Assembly (NCBI GenBank): GCA_902778935.1
Contig: CACYZT010000002.1
Coordinates: 186,001 to 250,000 of the forward strand
Direction: 5' to 3'
DNA from: an uncultured Bacteroidales bacterium
GTDB lineage: Bacteria; Bacteroidota; Bacteroidia; Bacteroidales; Paludibacteraceae
Length of the DNA stretch: 64,000 nt
The stretch's first letter is position 1. Each line of letters opens with the position of its first letter. Shown piece after piece: positions 25,457 to 32,805 of the stretch. The position numbers were made by a program, and so were the translations under genes. A model generated the notes under the pieces. That model searched no databases, was not told the origin of the DNA, and was given only the letters and a program-made list of their open reading frames with translations.

Positions 25457-26819
25457 TATAAAAGAAGTACGCGCGCATATCCCCGCGGGTGTGACGCTCG
25501 TATGCGTAAGCAAATATCATCCTGTCGAAGCCATACGCGAAGCATACGAAGCCGGCGAACGCCATTTCGGCGAGAGCCGTGTGCAGGAACTCAAAACCAA
25601 AGTGAACCAACTGCCGACGGACATCCATTGGCACTTCATCGGACATCTGCAGACCAACAAAGTGCGCGACTTGCTCAAACTGCGGCCGTACCTCATCCAG
25701 TCCGTGGACTCCGAGCATCTGCTGCAAACCATTAATGACGAAGCCGCCAAGTTGGGCATTGTTCAAGATATCCTGCTCGAGGTGCATGTGGCTCGCGAGG
25801 AGTCCAAGATAGGTTTCTCGCCGGACGAGTTAGCTGCTCTCCGTACGCAGCTATCCAATAACCCATACCCGCACGTCCGCATCATGGGTTTGATGGCCAT
25901 GGCAACCAATACCGATGATGAGACAGAGATTCGTCGCTGTTTTACGGAGGCAGCCAACAGCCAAAAGCTAATAGCCAACAGCCTTCCGTCAAAGACGGTC
26001 CTTTCCATGGGCATGAGCGATGACTACCGACTCGCCATCGAGTGCGGTTCCACCATGGTCCGCATCGGCTCCTATATCTTCGGTGAGAGATCTGTCAGTC
26101 CGAAGGACGGTCTGTCAGCAACGCGGCCTGTCAGCAAAACGGTCTGTCAGGCCGAAGACCGGTCCATCAAAGCGGTCTTCTTCGACCAGGACGGTGTGCT
26201 CTATAACTCGATGCCTTACCATGCCGAGTCCTGGGCATGGGCGATGACCAAACACGGACTACCCTACACCGCAATGGAGTGTTATCGCAACGAAGGACGG
26301 ACCAGCACAGGCGTCATCCAGGAGTACCATCAGCGTATATTCGGCACGCCGGCTTCGGAAGAGCTGATTGAAGACATCTATAAGGACAAGACCGCACATT
26401 TCAACGAGATGACGGGTGGTTTCCCGGGTATCATCCCCGATGTGGACAAAGTGCTGCAATTCCTTCGTTCTCAGGGTATTGAGTGCTGGGTGGTGACGGG
26501 TTCCGGTCAGCATAACCTGATAGACGCGCTCAATGACATCTTCAACCATGCCTTCACGGGTATCATCTCTTCGTTCGATGTGACGCACGGCAAGCCGGAT
26601 CCCGAACCTTATCTCAAAGCGTGGGAGCGCTCGGGGTTCAAGAAAGAAGAGTGCATGGTGGTGGAGAACGCACCCTTGGGTGTACGTGCCGCCAAGGCTG
26701 CTGGGCTGTACTGCTGCGCCGTCAACACGGGTATCCTACCCGACTCCGAACTATGGGACGAACATGCCGACCAGGTCTTCCATTCCATGGCCGAACTGCT
26801 CCATTGGTTGAAGAACTAA
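25440..26819 (+). CDS. YggS-type PLP protein fused to a HAD phosphatase
   Basis: Residues 1-215 are a YggS/PROSC PLP-homeostasis protein: VCVSKYHPVEAI with the PLP lysine, FGESRVQELKTK, HFIGHLQTNKV, LSMGMSDDYRLAIECGSTMVRIG. Residues 240-459 are a HAD subfamily I phosphatase like beta-phosphoglucomutase: VFFDQDGVLYNS, a Thr-Gly-Ser motif, HGKPDPEPY and VENAPLGVRAAKAAG. The junction is a family A repeat (ERSVSPKDGLSATRPVSK...), and a family D repeat lies inside the YggS half. I know of no standard fusion of these families, so repeat-mediated fusion is likely. One protein or two activities are both possible. Confidence 0.85.
   Translation: MPIANNIKEVRAHIPAGVTLVCVSKYHPVEAIREAYEAGERHFGESRVQELKTKVNQLPTDIHWHFIGHLQTNKVRDLLKLRPYLIQSVDSEHLLQTINDEAAKLGIVQDILLEVHVAREESKIGFSPDELAALRTQLSNNPYPHVRIMGLMAMATNTDDETEIRRCFTEAANSQKLIANSLPSKTVLSMGMSDDYRLAIECGSTMVRIGSYIFGERSVSPKDGLSATRPVSKTVCQAEDRSIKAVFFDQDGVLYNSMPYHAESWAWAMTKHGLPYTAMECYRNEGRTSTGVIQEYHQRIFGTPASEELIEDIYKDKTAHFNEMTGGFPGIIPDVDKVLQFLRSQGIECWVVTGSGQHNLIDALNDIFNHAFTGIISSFDVTHGKPDPEPYLKAWERSGFKKEECMVVENAPLGVRAAKAAGLYCCAVNTGILPDSELWDEHADQVFHSMAELLHWLKN
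25952..25983 (+). repeat. Family D words inside the YggS domain
   Basis: AGCCAACAGCCAAAAGCTAATAGCCAACAGCC-type words (given in part) encode ANSQKLIANS. The 18-mer AGCTAATAGCCAACAGCC also occurs, inverted, after nadC (38772-38802). Confidence 0.75.
26089..26165 (+). repeat. Family A repeat at the YggS-HAD junction
   Basis: Four GGTCTGTCAG-like words with spacers, including a perfect hairpin GTCC-GAA-GGAC (26098-26108). The whole block is open and forms the linker of the fusion protein. Confidence 0.85.
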
Positions 26820-26852
26820 AGGCGAACGGACGAAAATACAAGAACGAATGGA

Positions 26853-26897
26853 GACTGACAAAATGGCAGTCCTCTTTTGTTTGGCGCGGAGTTTGTA
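26853..26897 (+). promoter_or_regulatory. Probable sigma-54 promoter with upstream palindrome (clpB)
   Basis: TTGGCGCGGAGTTTGTA (26881-26897) matches YTGGCACGRNNNTTGCW except at two places, with 12 bases between the GG and the G of the -12 box. Ten bases upstream is the near-perfect palindrome GACTGACAAAATGGCAGTC (26853-26871), a likely activator site. No -33/-7 promoter is seen here. Confidence 0.6.
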
Positions 26898-26955
26898 CTA
26901 TACGTTGTGACCGGATTTCCGGGAAACAAGAATATTAACCAAACGACATACAACT

Positions 26956-29022
26956 ATGAATCAGAACAATCAAAACAACCAAAACGAGAACTTAAAGAAG
27001 TTCGCTATCAACCTCTGCGAGCGGGCTCGCGAAGGTAAGTTGGACCCTGTAATAGGCAGGGACGATGAGATAAGGCGGGTACTGCAAATCCTTTCCCGTC
27101 GTACGAAAAACAACCCTATCCTAATCGGCGAACCGGGTGTCGGTAAGACAGCCATCGCAGAAGGTCTTGCCCATCGTATCGTGCGCGGAGACGTACCCGA
27201 GAACCTTAAAAAGAAACAAATCTATTCGCTCGATATGGGTGCGCTCATCGCCGGCGCCAAATATCAGGGTGAGTTCGAGGAACGTCTCAAAGGCGTAGTG
27301 AACGAAGTGGTAGCTGCCGCGGGAGAAATCATCCTATTCATCGATGAGATACACACGCTCGTAGGTGCCGGTAAGTCCAGCGGAGCGATGGATGCAGCCA
27401 ATATCCTCAAACCGGCCTTGGCGCGTGGTGACCTGAGAGCCATCGGAGCCACGACGCTCGACGAATATCAGAAGTATTTTGAGACCGACAAAGCACTCGA
27501 ACGGCGATTCCAGAAAGTGATGGTTGACGAACCGGACGAGGCAGCGACCATCTCTATCCTGCGAGGTCTGAAAGAGCGGTACGAGACGCACCACAAAGTG
27601 CGTATCAAAGATGACGCTATCATCGCCGCAGTCACCCTCTCTGCACGATACATCACCGACCGTTTCCTGCCTGACAAAGCCATCGACCTGGTGGATGAAG
27701 CGGCTGCCAAACTGCGTCTGGAAGTGGATTCCAAACCGGAAGAGATAGATACGCTCGACCGTCAAATCAAGCAGCTGGAGATTGAGCGCGAGGCTATCAA
27801 ACGCGACCGGGATGAAGCAAAACTGAAAGCGATTGAGGCGCAGCTCAAAGACCTCAAGAAACAATCGGACGAGCTCAATGCGCGCTGGAACAAAGAGAAA
27901 GGCTACGTAGCCACTATCCAGAATGAGAAAGCGCGTATCGAAGGACTGAAACACCAAGCCGAAGTGGCAGAACGCGAAGGCGATTACGGTAAGGTAGCAG
28001 AAATCCGTTACAGCCAGATTCCTGCCGCAGAGGCCAATATCAAGAATGCCCAGGACGCGCTTCACGCCATCAGCGACGAGACGCTCATCAAAGAGGAAGT
28101 GGATGAAGACGATATAGCCGAAGTAGTAGCCCGTTGGACGGGTATCCCGGTAGCGAAGATGATGCAATCGGAGCGCGACAAACTGCTGCACCTGGAAGAA
28201 GAGCTCCACAAACGCGTCATCGGTCAGGATGCCGCTATCAAGGCCGTCAGCGATGCTATCCGGCGTAGCCGAGCCGGTCTGCAAGACCCGAAACGTCCTA
28301 TCGGTTCGTTCATCTTCCTCGGTACGACAGGTGTCGGCAAGACGGAGTTGGCGAAAGCTCTGGCGGACTACCTGTTCGACGACGAGAATATGATGACGCG
28401 TATCGATATGAGTGAATATCAGGAGAAATTCAGCGCGACACGACTCATAGGAGCACCTCCCGGATATGTCGGCTACGATGAAGGCGGTCAGTTGACTGAA
28501 GCTATCCGACGCAAACCGTACTCCGTGGTTCTGTTCGATGAAATCGAAAAAGCCCATCCGGATGTATTCAACGTCCTGCTGCAAGTACTGGACGACGGTC
28601 GTCTGACGGATAACAAAGGTCGGTTGGTCAACTTCAAGAACACGCTAATCATCATGACCTCCAACCTGACCGAAGAACAGCTTCGTGCGTCCGTACGGCC
28701 GGAGTTCATCAATCGTATCGATGAAATCATCCACTTCAGCGAGCTGAGCGAAGCCGACATCAAAGCTGTGGTAGGTCTGCAGATAAGCCGCATCCATAAG
28801 ATGCTTGAGGGACAAGGTATCGACCTGCGTGTGACGGACGATGCGATAGACTACATCGCCAAAGAAGGTTACGACCCGCAATTCGGTGCACGGCCTGTCA
28901 AACGAGCACTGCAACGACTGGTTCTCAACGAGTTGAGCAAGTCTATCATTGCCGGCAAAGTCGATTCGAGCAAACCTGTCATCGTCGAACTGCGGGACGG
29001 CGAGCTGAAGTTCAGGAATTAA
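26956..29022 (+). CDS. clpB: ClpB-type disaggregase lacking the N domain
   Basis: ClpB with DnaK rescues aggregated proteins. The 688-residue protein begins, after an Asn-rich start, at '[24 protein letters not shown]', the point where the first AAA+ domain begins; the usual 150-residue N domain is missing. Present: Walker A GEPGVGKT (about residue 57), the coiled-coil middle domain that separates ClpB from ClpA/C (about 255-375), Walker A GTTGVGKT (about 455) and FGARPVKR. In the second domain, about 20 residues usually seen between MTSNL and VRPEF are reduced to a few. Preceded by a probable sigma-54 promoter. Confidence 0.9.
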   Translation: MNQNNQNNQNENLKKFAINLCERAREGKLDPVIGRDDEIRRVLQILSRRTKNNPILIGEPGVGKTAIAEGLAHRIVRGDVPENLKKKQIYSLDMGALIAGAKYQGEFEERLKGVVNEVVAAAGEIILFIDEIHTLVGAGKSSGAMDAANILKPALARGDLRAIGATTLDEYQKYFETDKALERRFQKVMVDEPDEAATISILRGLKERYETHHKVRIKDDAIIAAVTLSARYITDRFLPDKAIDLVDEAAAKLRLEVDSKPEEIDTLDRQIKQLEIEREAIKRDRDEAKLKAIEAQLKDLKKQSDELNARWNKEKGYVATIQNEKARIEGLKHQAEVAEREGDYGKVAEIRYSQIPAAEANIKNAQDALHAISDETLIKEEVDEDDIAEVVARWTGIPVAKMMQSERDKLLHLEEELHKRVIGQDAAIKAVSDAIRRSRAGLQDPKRPIGSFIFLGTTGVGKTELAKALADYLFDDENMMTRIDMSEYQEKFSATRLIGAPPGYVGYDEGGQLTEAIRRKPYSVVLFDEIEKAHPDVFNVLLQVLDDGRLTDNKGRLVNFKNTLIIMTSNLTEEQLRASVRPEFINRIDEIIHFSELSEADIKAVVGLQISRIHKMLEGQGIDLRVTDDAIDYIAKEGYDPQFGARPVKRALQRLVLNELSKSIIAGKVDSSKPVIVELRDGELKFRN

Positions 29023-29030
29023 GATTTGGG

Positions 29031-29053
29031 AAAGGCGTCTTCGGACGCTTTTT
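29031..29053 (+). terminator. Terminator after clpB
   Basis: GCGTC-TTCG-GACGC stem with a tetraloop followed by TTTTT, directly after the clpB stop. Confidence 0.8.
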
Positions 29054-29074
29054 CTATTAAAAATAGTTGATAAA

Positions 29075-29106
29075 TTTGCATATATCAAAAAAAAGTATTA
29101 TCTTTG
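29075..29106 (+). promoter_or_regulatory. Promoter of VNTR element copy 1
   Basis: TTTG, 20 bases, TATCTTTG. It is nearly identical to the promoter of copy 2 at 56774-56805 (minus strand). Confidence 0.8.
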
Positions 29107-29432
29107 CAGAAAATTTAGGAAAGAGGATTGTGCCGTGAAGGTGTTTGCGGCGGAAGAATAGGTTATGAGAAGGGTGACAAAGGGAGAAGCAACCTTTGAG
29201 CACCCTTTCATCATCCTTTGAGCACCCTTTGGGACCTGCTGGAGAGAAGGTGGAAAAGAGGCAGAGAGTACGCAGACAAGAGGCGGAGAGTACGCAGACA
29301 AGAGGCGGAGAGTACGCAGACAAGAGGCGGAGAGAACGCGGAAAAGAGGCGGAGAGTACGGAGACAAGAGGCGGAGAGTACGGGGACAAGAGGCGGAGAG
29401 AAGGTGGAAAAGAGGCGGAGAGTACGGGGACG
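29107..29432 (+). ncRNA. VNTR element copy 1: promoter-driven transcript with 22 bp tandem repeats
   Basis: Downstream of its own promoter lies a leader with AGCACCCTTT words (CCTTTGAGCACCCTTT twice, 29191-29232), then eight 22 bp tandem units at 29257-29432 (consensus AGAGGCGGAGAGTACGCAGACA) preceded by most of one more. Unit length is not a multiple of three and all frames stay open, so reading frames here are weak evidence. A TTG-started frame (MSTLSSSFEHPLGPAGE..., 29196-29438) is shared with copy 2, so a small protein cannot be excluded. I favour a structured RNA or mobile spacer. Confidence 0.6.
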
Positions 29433-29700
29433 CATTGAGCCTGAAGCGGGCGGGGCGGCACGTTTGGGTATGCCGGAATTGAATTCCGGCGCAATAGACA
29501 AAGTGACGGACGCTAAGGCGATGTAATCGTTCGAGCGAAGCGAGATAAGAATACGCCCGGTAGTAGAGAACGGGCAGCGATGCGAGGTGTTTGGAGAGGG
29601 CGGCGCCGGCGATGCGCGATAAGTGATCACCGCCTACACCGCGAGCCAGAAGGAAGGAAAAACTACCATCTTTGGACCGAAAACTACAAATTATACAAGC
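29433..29700. other. Structured GC-rich intergenic stretch, no gene recognised
   Basis: Contains a perfect hairpin GCCGGAAT-TGA-ATTCCGGC (29472-29490), further imperfect hairpins, and a stretch whose reverse strand (TTCTTATCTCGCTTCG...) is nearly repeated at 59418-59447. One minus-strand frame is open across the whole stretch (DGSFSFLLARGVGGDHLS...) but has no start codon. It does not match rnpB, tmRNA or SRP RNA features that I know. Confidence 0.45.
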
Positions 29701-29726
29701 ATATTTGCTTTTTTTCGGTCAAATTC

Positions 29727-29757
29727 TTGCAAATTTGAAAAATTTGTAGTAAATTTG
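29727..29757 (+). promoter_or_regulatory. Promoter of the lipid kinase gene
   Basis: TTG (29727-29729), 20 bases, TAAATTTG (29750-29757). Confidence 0.78.
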
Positions 29758-29788
29758 CAGCCGAATTAAATTGCGTAAATATGTACAT

Positions 29789-30733
29789 ATGAAAAATATA
29801 GCATTTATCATCAATCCCATCTCCGGAAGTAAGGAGACCCAGAGCGCGAAACGCAAGTTGCCGAAACTGATCATGCAGACGCTGGATGCGGAACAATGGT
29901 TGCCCAATATCGTGTTCACGGAGCGTGCCGGTCATGCGACCGAGTTGGCATACCAGTTTGCCCGCATGGGTTTCGATGCCGTAGTGGCTGTAGGCGGTGA
30001 CGGAACGGTCAATGAAGTGGCGCGGGGTTTGGTAAGTGCTTCACAGTTCATGGTTCACGGTTCTATGTCCACAGGGGGCGCGATGGCTTCACAGACGGCA
30101 CTCGGTATCATCCCGATGGGAAGCGGTAACGGTTTTGCGCGTCATCTGAATATCCCCATCCGTCCGCAGAAAGCACTGGAGATGATTAACCACTCGGAGC
30201 CTATCAGCGTGGACTACGGTTTGGCGAACGGAAAACTATTCGTCAGCACGTGCGGTACGGGTTTTGATGCAGTCATAGCTGACCATTTCGCGGGCAGCAA
30301 CAAGCGCGGTTTTGCCACCTATTTTCAGAATATACTGAAGGATGTGTTCTCCTACACGCCGCAGACCTATCATCTGGTAGGTGACGGTCTGGACGTGACG
30401 CACAAGGCGTTTCTCATTACGTTTGCGAACGCTAACCAATGGGGTTACGAAGCGCTTATTGCTCCAAAAGCGAGTGTACAGGACGGAAAGATGGATATCA
30501 TGCTTATGTCCAGTCACGCTATCTTAGGCAGCGCCAGTCTGGCTTTACGTCTGTTCGCAGGCAGCATCGATGACAGCCATTTCATGGACACTATCCGTGC
30601 GAAAGAAGTGACGCTTGAGCGCGAAGAGGCAGCACCATTCCATATCGACGGAGACCCCGTACACATGGAGAAAGATATTCATATCCAGATTGTAGCGGAC
30701 GGCCTGAGAGTGCTGGTGGAGAAGAGGTTTTAG
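29789..30733 (+). CDS. Diacylglycerol kinase family lipid kinase
   Basis: The DagK/LCB5/YegS-like fold is shown by [50 protein letters not shown] and the late HIDGDP motif. Such enzymes phosphorylate lipids, but the substrate here is unknown. ATG 29789 is preferred over the TTG at 29771. Between ARGL and TALGIIP the protein carries about 20 extra residues ([19 protein letters not shown]), partly encoded by family G words, which I take as an in-frame insertion. Confidence 0.88.
   Translation: MKNIAFIINPISGSKETQSAKRKLPKLIMQTLDAEQWLPNIVFTERAGHATELAYQFARMGFDAVVAVGGDGTVNEVARGLVSASQFMVHGSMSTGGAMASQTALGIIPMGSGNGFARHLNIPIRPQKALEMINHSEPISVDYGLANGKLFVSTCGTGFDAVIADHFAGSNKRGFATYFQNILKDVFSYTPQTYHLVGDGLDVTHKAFLITFANANQWGYEALIAPKASVQDGKMDIMLMSSHAILGSASLALRLFAGSIDDSHFMDTIRAKEVTLEREEAAPFHIDGDPVHMEKDIHIQIVADGLRVLVEKRF
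30044..30066 (+). repeat. Family G words inside the lipid kinase gene
   Basis: GTTCATGGTTCACGGTTC in frame within the extra loop; GGTTCACGGTT is also found before apbE. Confidence 0.55.
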
Positions 30734-30770
30734 GGTTGAAGAGTTTAAGGGTTTAAGATTAATAGAAATT

Positions 30771-31205
30771 ATGGTTTTGAAGATTATCAACAAGAGCAAC
30801 AACGCGCTGCCGAAATACGAGAGCGCACAGGCGGCGGGCATGGATATCCGTTGTAACATCGCCGAACCGATTACGCTTCAACCGATGGAGCGCAGACTTA
30901 TCCCTACGGGCTTGTTCATCGAATTGCCTGCGGGTTACGAGGCACAGATACGTCCTCGCAGCGGTCTGGCGCTCAAGCGCGGTCTGACCGTTCTCAACAC
31001 CCCGGGTACGATTGACGCGGACTACCGCGGCGAAGTGGGTGTTATCCTGATCAACCTAAGCGGCGAGGCGCAGACGATTGAGCCCGGTGAGCGTATATGC
31101 CAAATGGTCATCGCGCGTCACGAGACACCGGAAGTGGTGGAAGTACAGGAACTGAGCGATACGGAGCGTGGTGCAGGAGGTTTTGGGCACAGTGGTCGAA
31201 AATGA
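30771..31205 (+). CDS. dut: dUTP diphosphatase
   Basis: Hydrolyses dUTP to dUMP, keeping uracil out of DNA and feeding dTMP synthesis. All five motifs of the trimeric dUTPase are present in 144 residues: [34 protein letters not shown] and the C-terminal [10 protein letters not shown]. It heads the dut-TPR-DUF4292-EnvC order that is common in Bacteroidetes. The last codons form the left arm of a family C hairpin. Confidence 0.95.
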   Translation: MVLKIINKSNNALPKYESAQAAGMDIRCNIAEPITLQPMERRLIPTGLFIELPAGYEAQIRPRSGLALKRGLTVLNTPGTIDADYRGEVGVILINLSGEAQTIEPGERICQMVIARHETPEVVEVQELSDTERGAGGFGHSGRK

Positions 31206-31285
31206 ATTTTCGACGTTAAAGCGTTAAAATGGTGACTATGTCACGTTAAGTTGTTAAGATGGTTTTTCTGCGAAAAACGTTATAT
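31195..31285 (+). repeat. Family C module with three hairpins
   Basis: Three palindromes in a row, each followed by GTTAA words: GTCGAAAATGAATTTTCGAC (31195-31214, overlapping the dut stop), GTGAC-TAT-GTCAC (31232-31244) and GTTTTTC-TGC-GAAAAAC (31262-31278). The last begins right after the ATG of the TPR gene. Confidence 0.85.
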
Positions 31286-32173
31286 ATAGTGATTGCGTTG
31301 ATGCTGGTTTTGCCGGTGAGTGCAAAGAAGAAGGCTCAACCTATTCCTGTGATGTTGACCACGGAGCAGGAGCAGCAGTTCACGTACTACTGGTACGCGG
31401 CACGGCAGGCGATTGAGGAACATCAGTTTGCAGACGCTTACACGCTGCTGGAGTTCTGCCACGCATTGAACCCCAACGACCCGCAGACATTGGCGTATCT
31501 GGGTATCATCTACCGCGGTATCGGGAAAGAAGCCCAGGCGATGGACATGTTCAAACAAGCGTACGAGGCAGACCCGAACAATCAATGGCAGAACTATCTG
31601 GAACCGCTCAAGCAGCGCTATGTCGATACACAGGAATGGAAGAAAGCGCTTGCCGTGCAGGACGAGATAGACCAACGCAAAGGAGAGATGGACGCCTTCA
31701 GCGCCTTGACACGTTACCGCATCTACGCTATGTGGGGCAAACCGAAGAAAGCTATCCACGCCATCGACCGATACCTGGAGATAGAACCGACAGATGTACG
31801 TTTTCTACTGTTCCGGTTGGACCTCATGGAGCGTACGGGTGCGAAGAAGAAAGACCTGTTCGCGATGTATGAACGCGTTTTGGAACTCGACCCGCTCAAC
31901 ACCTTGGTTCTCAATAACTACGCCTACTATCTCGCTATCAACGGCGGAGACCTGAACAAGGCGGAACGAATGAGCGCTATCACGATTCGCGAAGAACCCA
32001 ACAACCCGACGTGTCTGGACACCTACGGCTGGATTATGCACCTGCAGGGACAAGATGAGTTGGCGCGTTTCTACCTCAACAAAGCGCTGCAGAACGCAAG
32101 CACAGACGAGAATAAAAACGAAATAATCAAACATATAGAGGCACTGCGTGCCGATAAACCGTTAAACCGTTAA
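31259..32173 (+). CDS. Secreted TPR-repeat protein
   Basis: The 304-residue protein has a signal peptide (LRKTLYIVIALMLVLPVSA) and at least four TPR units, for example 'ADAYTLLEFCHALNPNDPQTLAYLGII' (split motif) and 'DELARFYLNKALQNASTDEN'. It probably mediates protein contacts in the envelope. The start codon and first codons (MVFLRKTLY) lie in a family C hairpin, as in the next gene. The last codons (KPLNR, stop TAA) are GTTAAA words. Confidence 0.82.
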   Translation: MVFLRKTLYIVIALMLVLPVSAKKKAQPIPVMLTTEQEQQFTYYWYAARQAIEEHQFADAYTLLEFCHALNPNDPQTLAYLGIIYRGIGKEAQAMDMFKQAYEADPNNQWQNYLEPLKQRYVDTQEWKKALAVQDEIDQRKGEMDAFSALTRYRIYAMWGKPKKAIHAIDRYLEIEPTDVRFLLFRLDLMERTGAKKKDLFAMYERVLELDPLNTLVLNNYAYYLAINGGDLNKAERMSAITIREEPNNPTCLDTYGWIMHLQGQDELARFYLNKALQNASTDENKNEIIKHIEALRADKPLNR

Positions 32174-32225
32174 AACGTTAAATTGTTAAATTGTTAATAT
32201 GGTTTTACTACGTAAAACGTTATAT
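32160..32225 (+). repeat. Family C module between TPR and DUF4292 genes
   Basis: Five GTTAAA-type words, ATG, hairpin GTTTTAC-TAC-GTAAAAC (32202-32218), then GTTATAT. The module supplies both the stop of one gene and the start of the next. Confidence 0.85.
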
Positions 32226-32771
32226 TTCTTGTTGGCGCTACTTGTTTTGGCAAGTTGCGGAGCAAAGAAGAAAGCGGCTCAGGCGAGTTCTGAACCGGAA
32301 GTGATTGAAGCACCGGCTGTGCCGGCATGGCATACCTGCGTGATACAAAACGCCCGTGTGACGGTGAACAAAGACGGCTCGAAGTTCTCTTCGTCGGTTA
32401 CGATGCAAGTGGTACGCGACTCGATGCTCGTCATTAGCGTCACTCCGCTGCTCGGTATTGAGTTATACCGCCTTGAGGCAACGCCGTTTGAGATTATCGG
32501 CTTTGACAAGATGCAAGGCCAGTACGCCAAGACCACCTACCACGAGATAAACCGCAAGCTGACACCTAACCTCAACTGGGACACGCTGCAGGAACTTTGT
32601 TCTGCGGAACTGCCGTTAGGCTCCGAACGCGCACGGTTGATGTACACCTTCGGTGACGACGTGGTGGAGCTGACAGTAGAGTACCCCATGCGACGCCTGG
32701 ACACGCCGGTTAGGATTGTCTCCCAGCCGCTGAACCGTTACACCCAAGTGGATATCAGTAAATGGCTGTAG
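32199..32771 (+). CDS. DUF4292 lipoprotein
   Basis: The 190-residue lipoprotein (signal LRKTLYFLLALLVLASC) has the DUF4292 pattern of strands ('KFSSSVTMQVVRDSMLVISVTPLLGIELYR' in outline, then 'MQGQYAKTTYHEINRKL'), which suggests a LolA/LolB-like fold. In Bacteroidetes it regularly lies between a TPR gene and envC, as here. The function is unknown; a role in the outer envelope is inferred. Confidence 0.82.
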   Translation: MVLLRKTLYFLLALLVLASCGAKKKAAQASSEPEVIEAPAVPAWHTCVIQNARVTVNKDGSKFSSSVTMQVVRDSMLVISVTPLLGIELYRLEATPFEIIGFDKMQGQYAKTTYHEINRKLTPNLNWDTLQELCSAELPLGSERARLMYTFGDDVVELTVEYPMRRLDTPVRIVSQPLNRYTQVDISKWL

Positions 32772-32804
32772 ATTAGACCGCTGCGCTCAAAGAGAAAAGA
32801 GTTT
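32770..32804. repeat. Family A fragment after the DUF4292 gene
   Basis: TTAGACCGCTGCGCTCAAAG near the stop codon, the same words as after nusB (16813). Confidence 0.55.
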
Positions 32805-32805
32805 A

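Noticed and set aside
27334-28584. A 416-codon open frame opposite clpB
   Set aside because: Antisense to a clear AAA+ gene, no signal of its own; a shadow of codon use.
29257-29432. Tandem 22 bp repeats as a CRISPR array
   Set aside because: The units abut directly, no spacers are present, and no cas genes are nearby.
29211-29630. Long minus-strand frames across the VNTR element
   Set aside because: The repeat lacks stops in all frames on both strands, so open frames there carry little information.
29433-29700. RNase P RNA, tmRNA or SRP RNA
   Set aside because: None of the conserved core sequences of these RNAs that I know is present.
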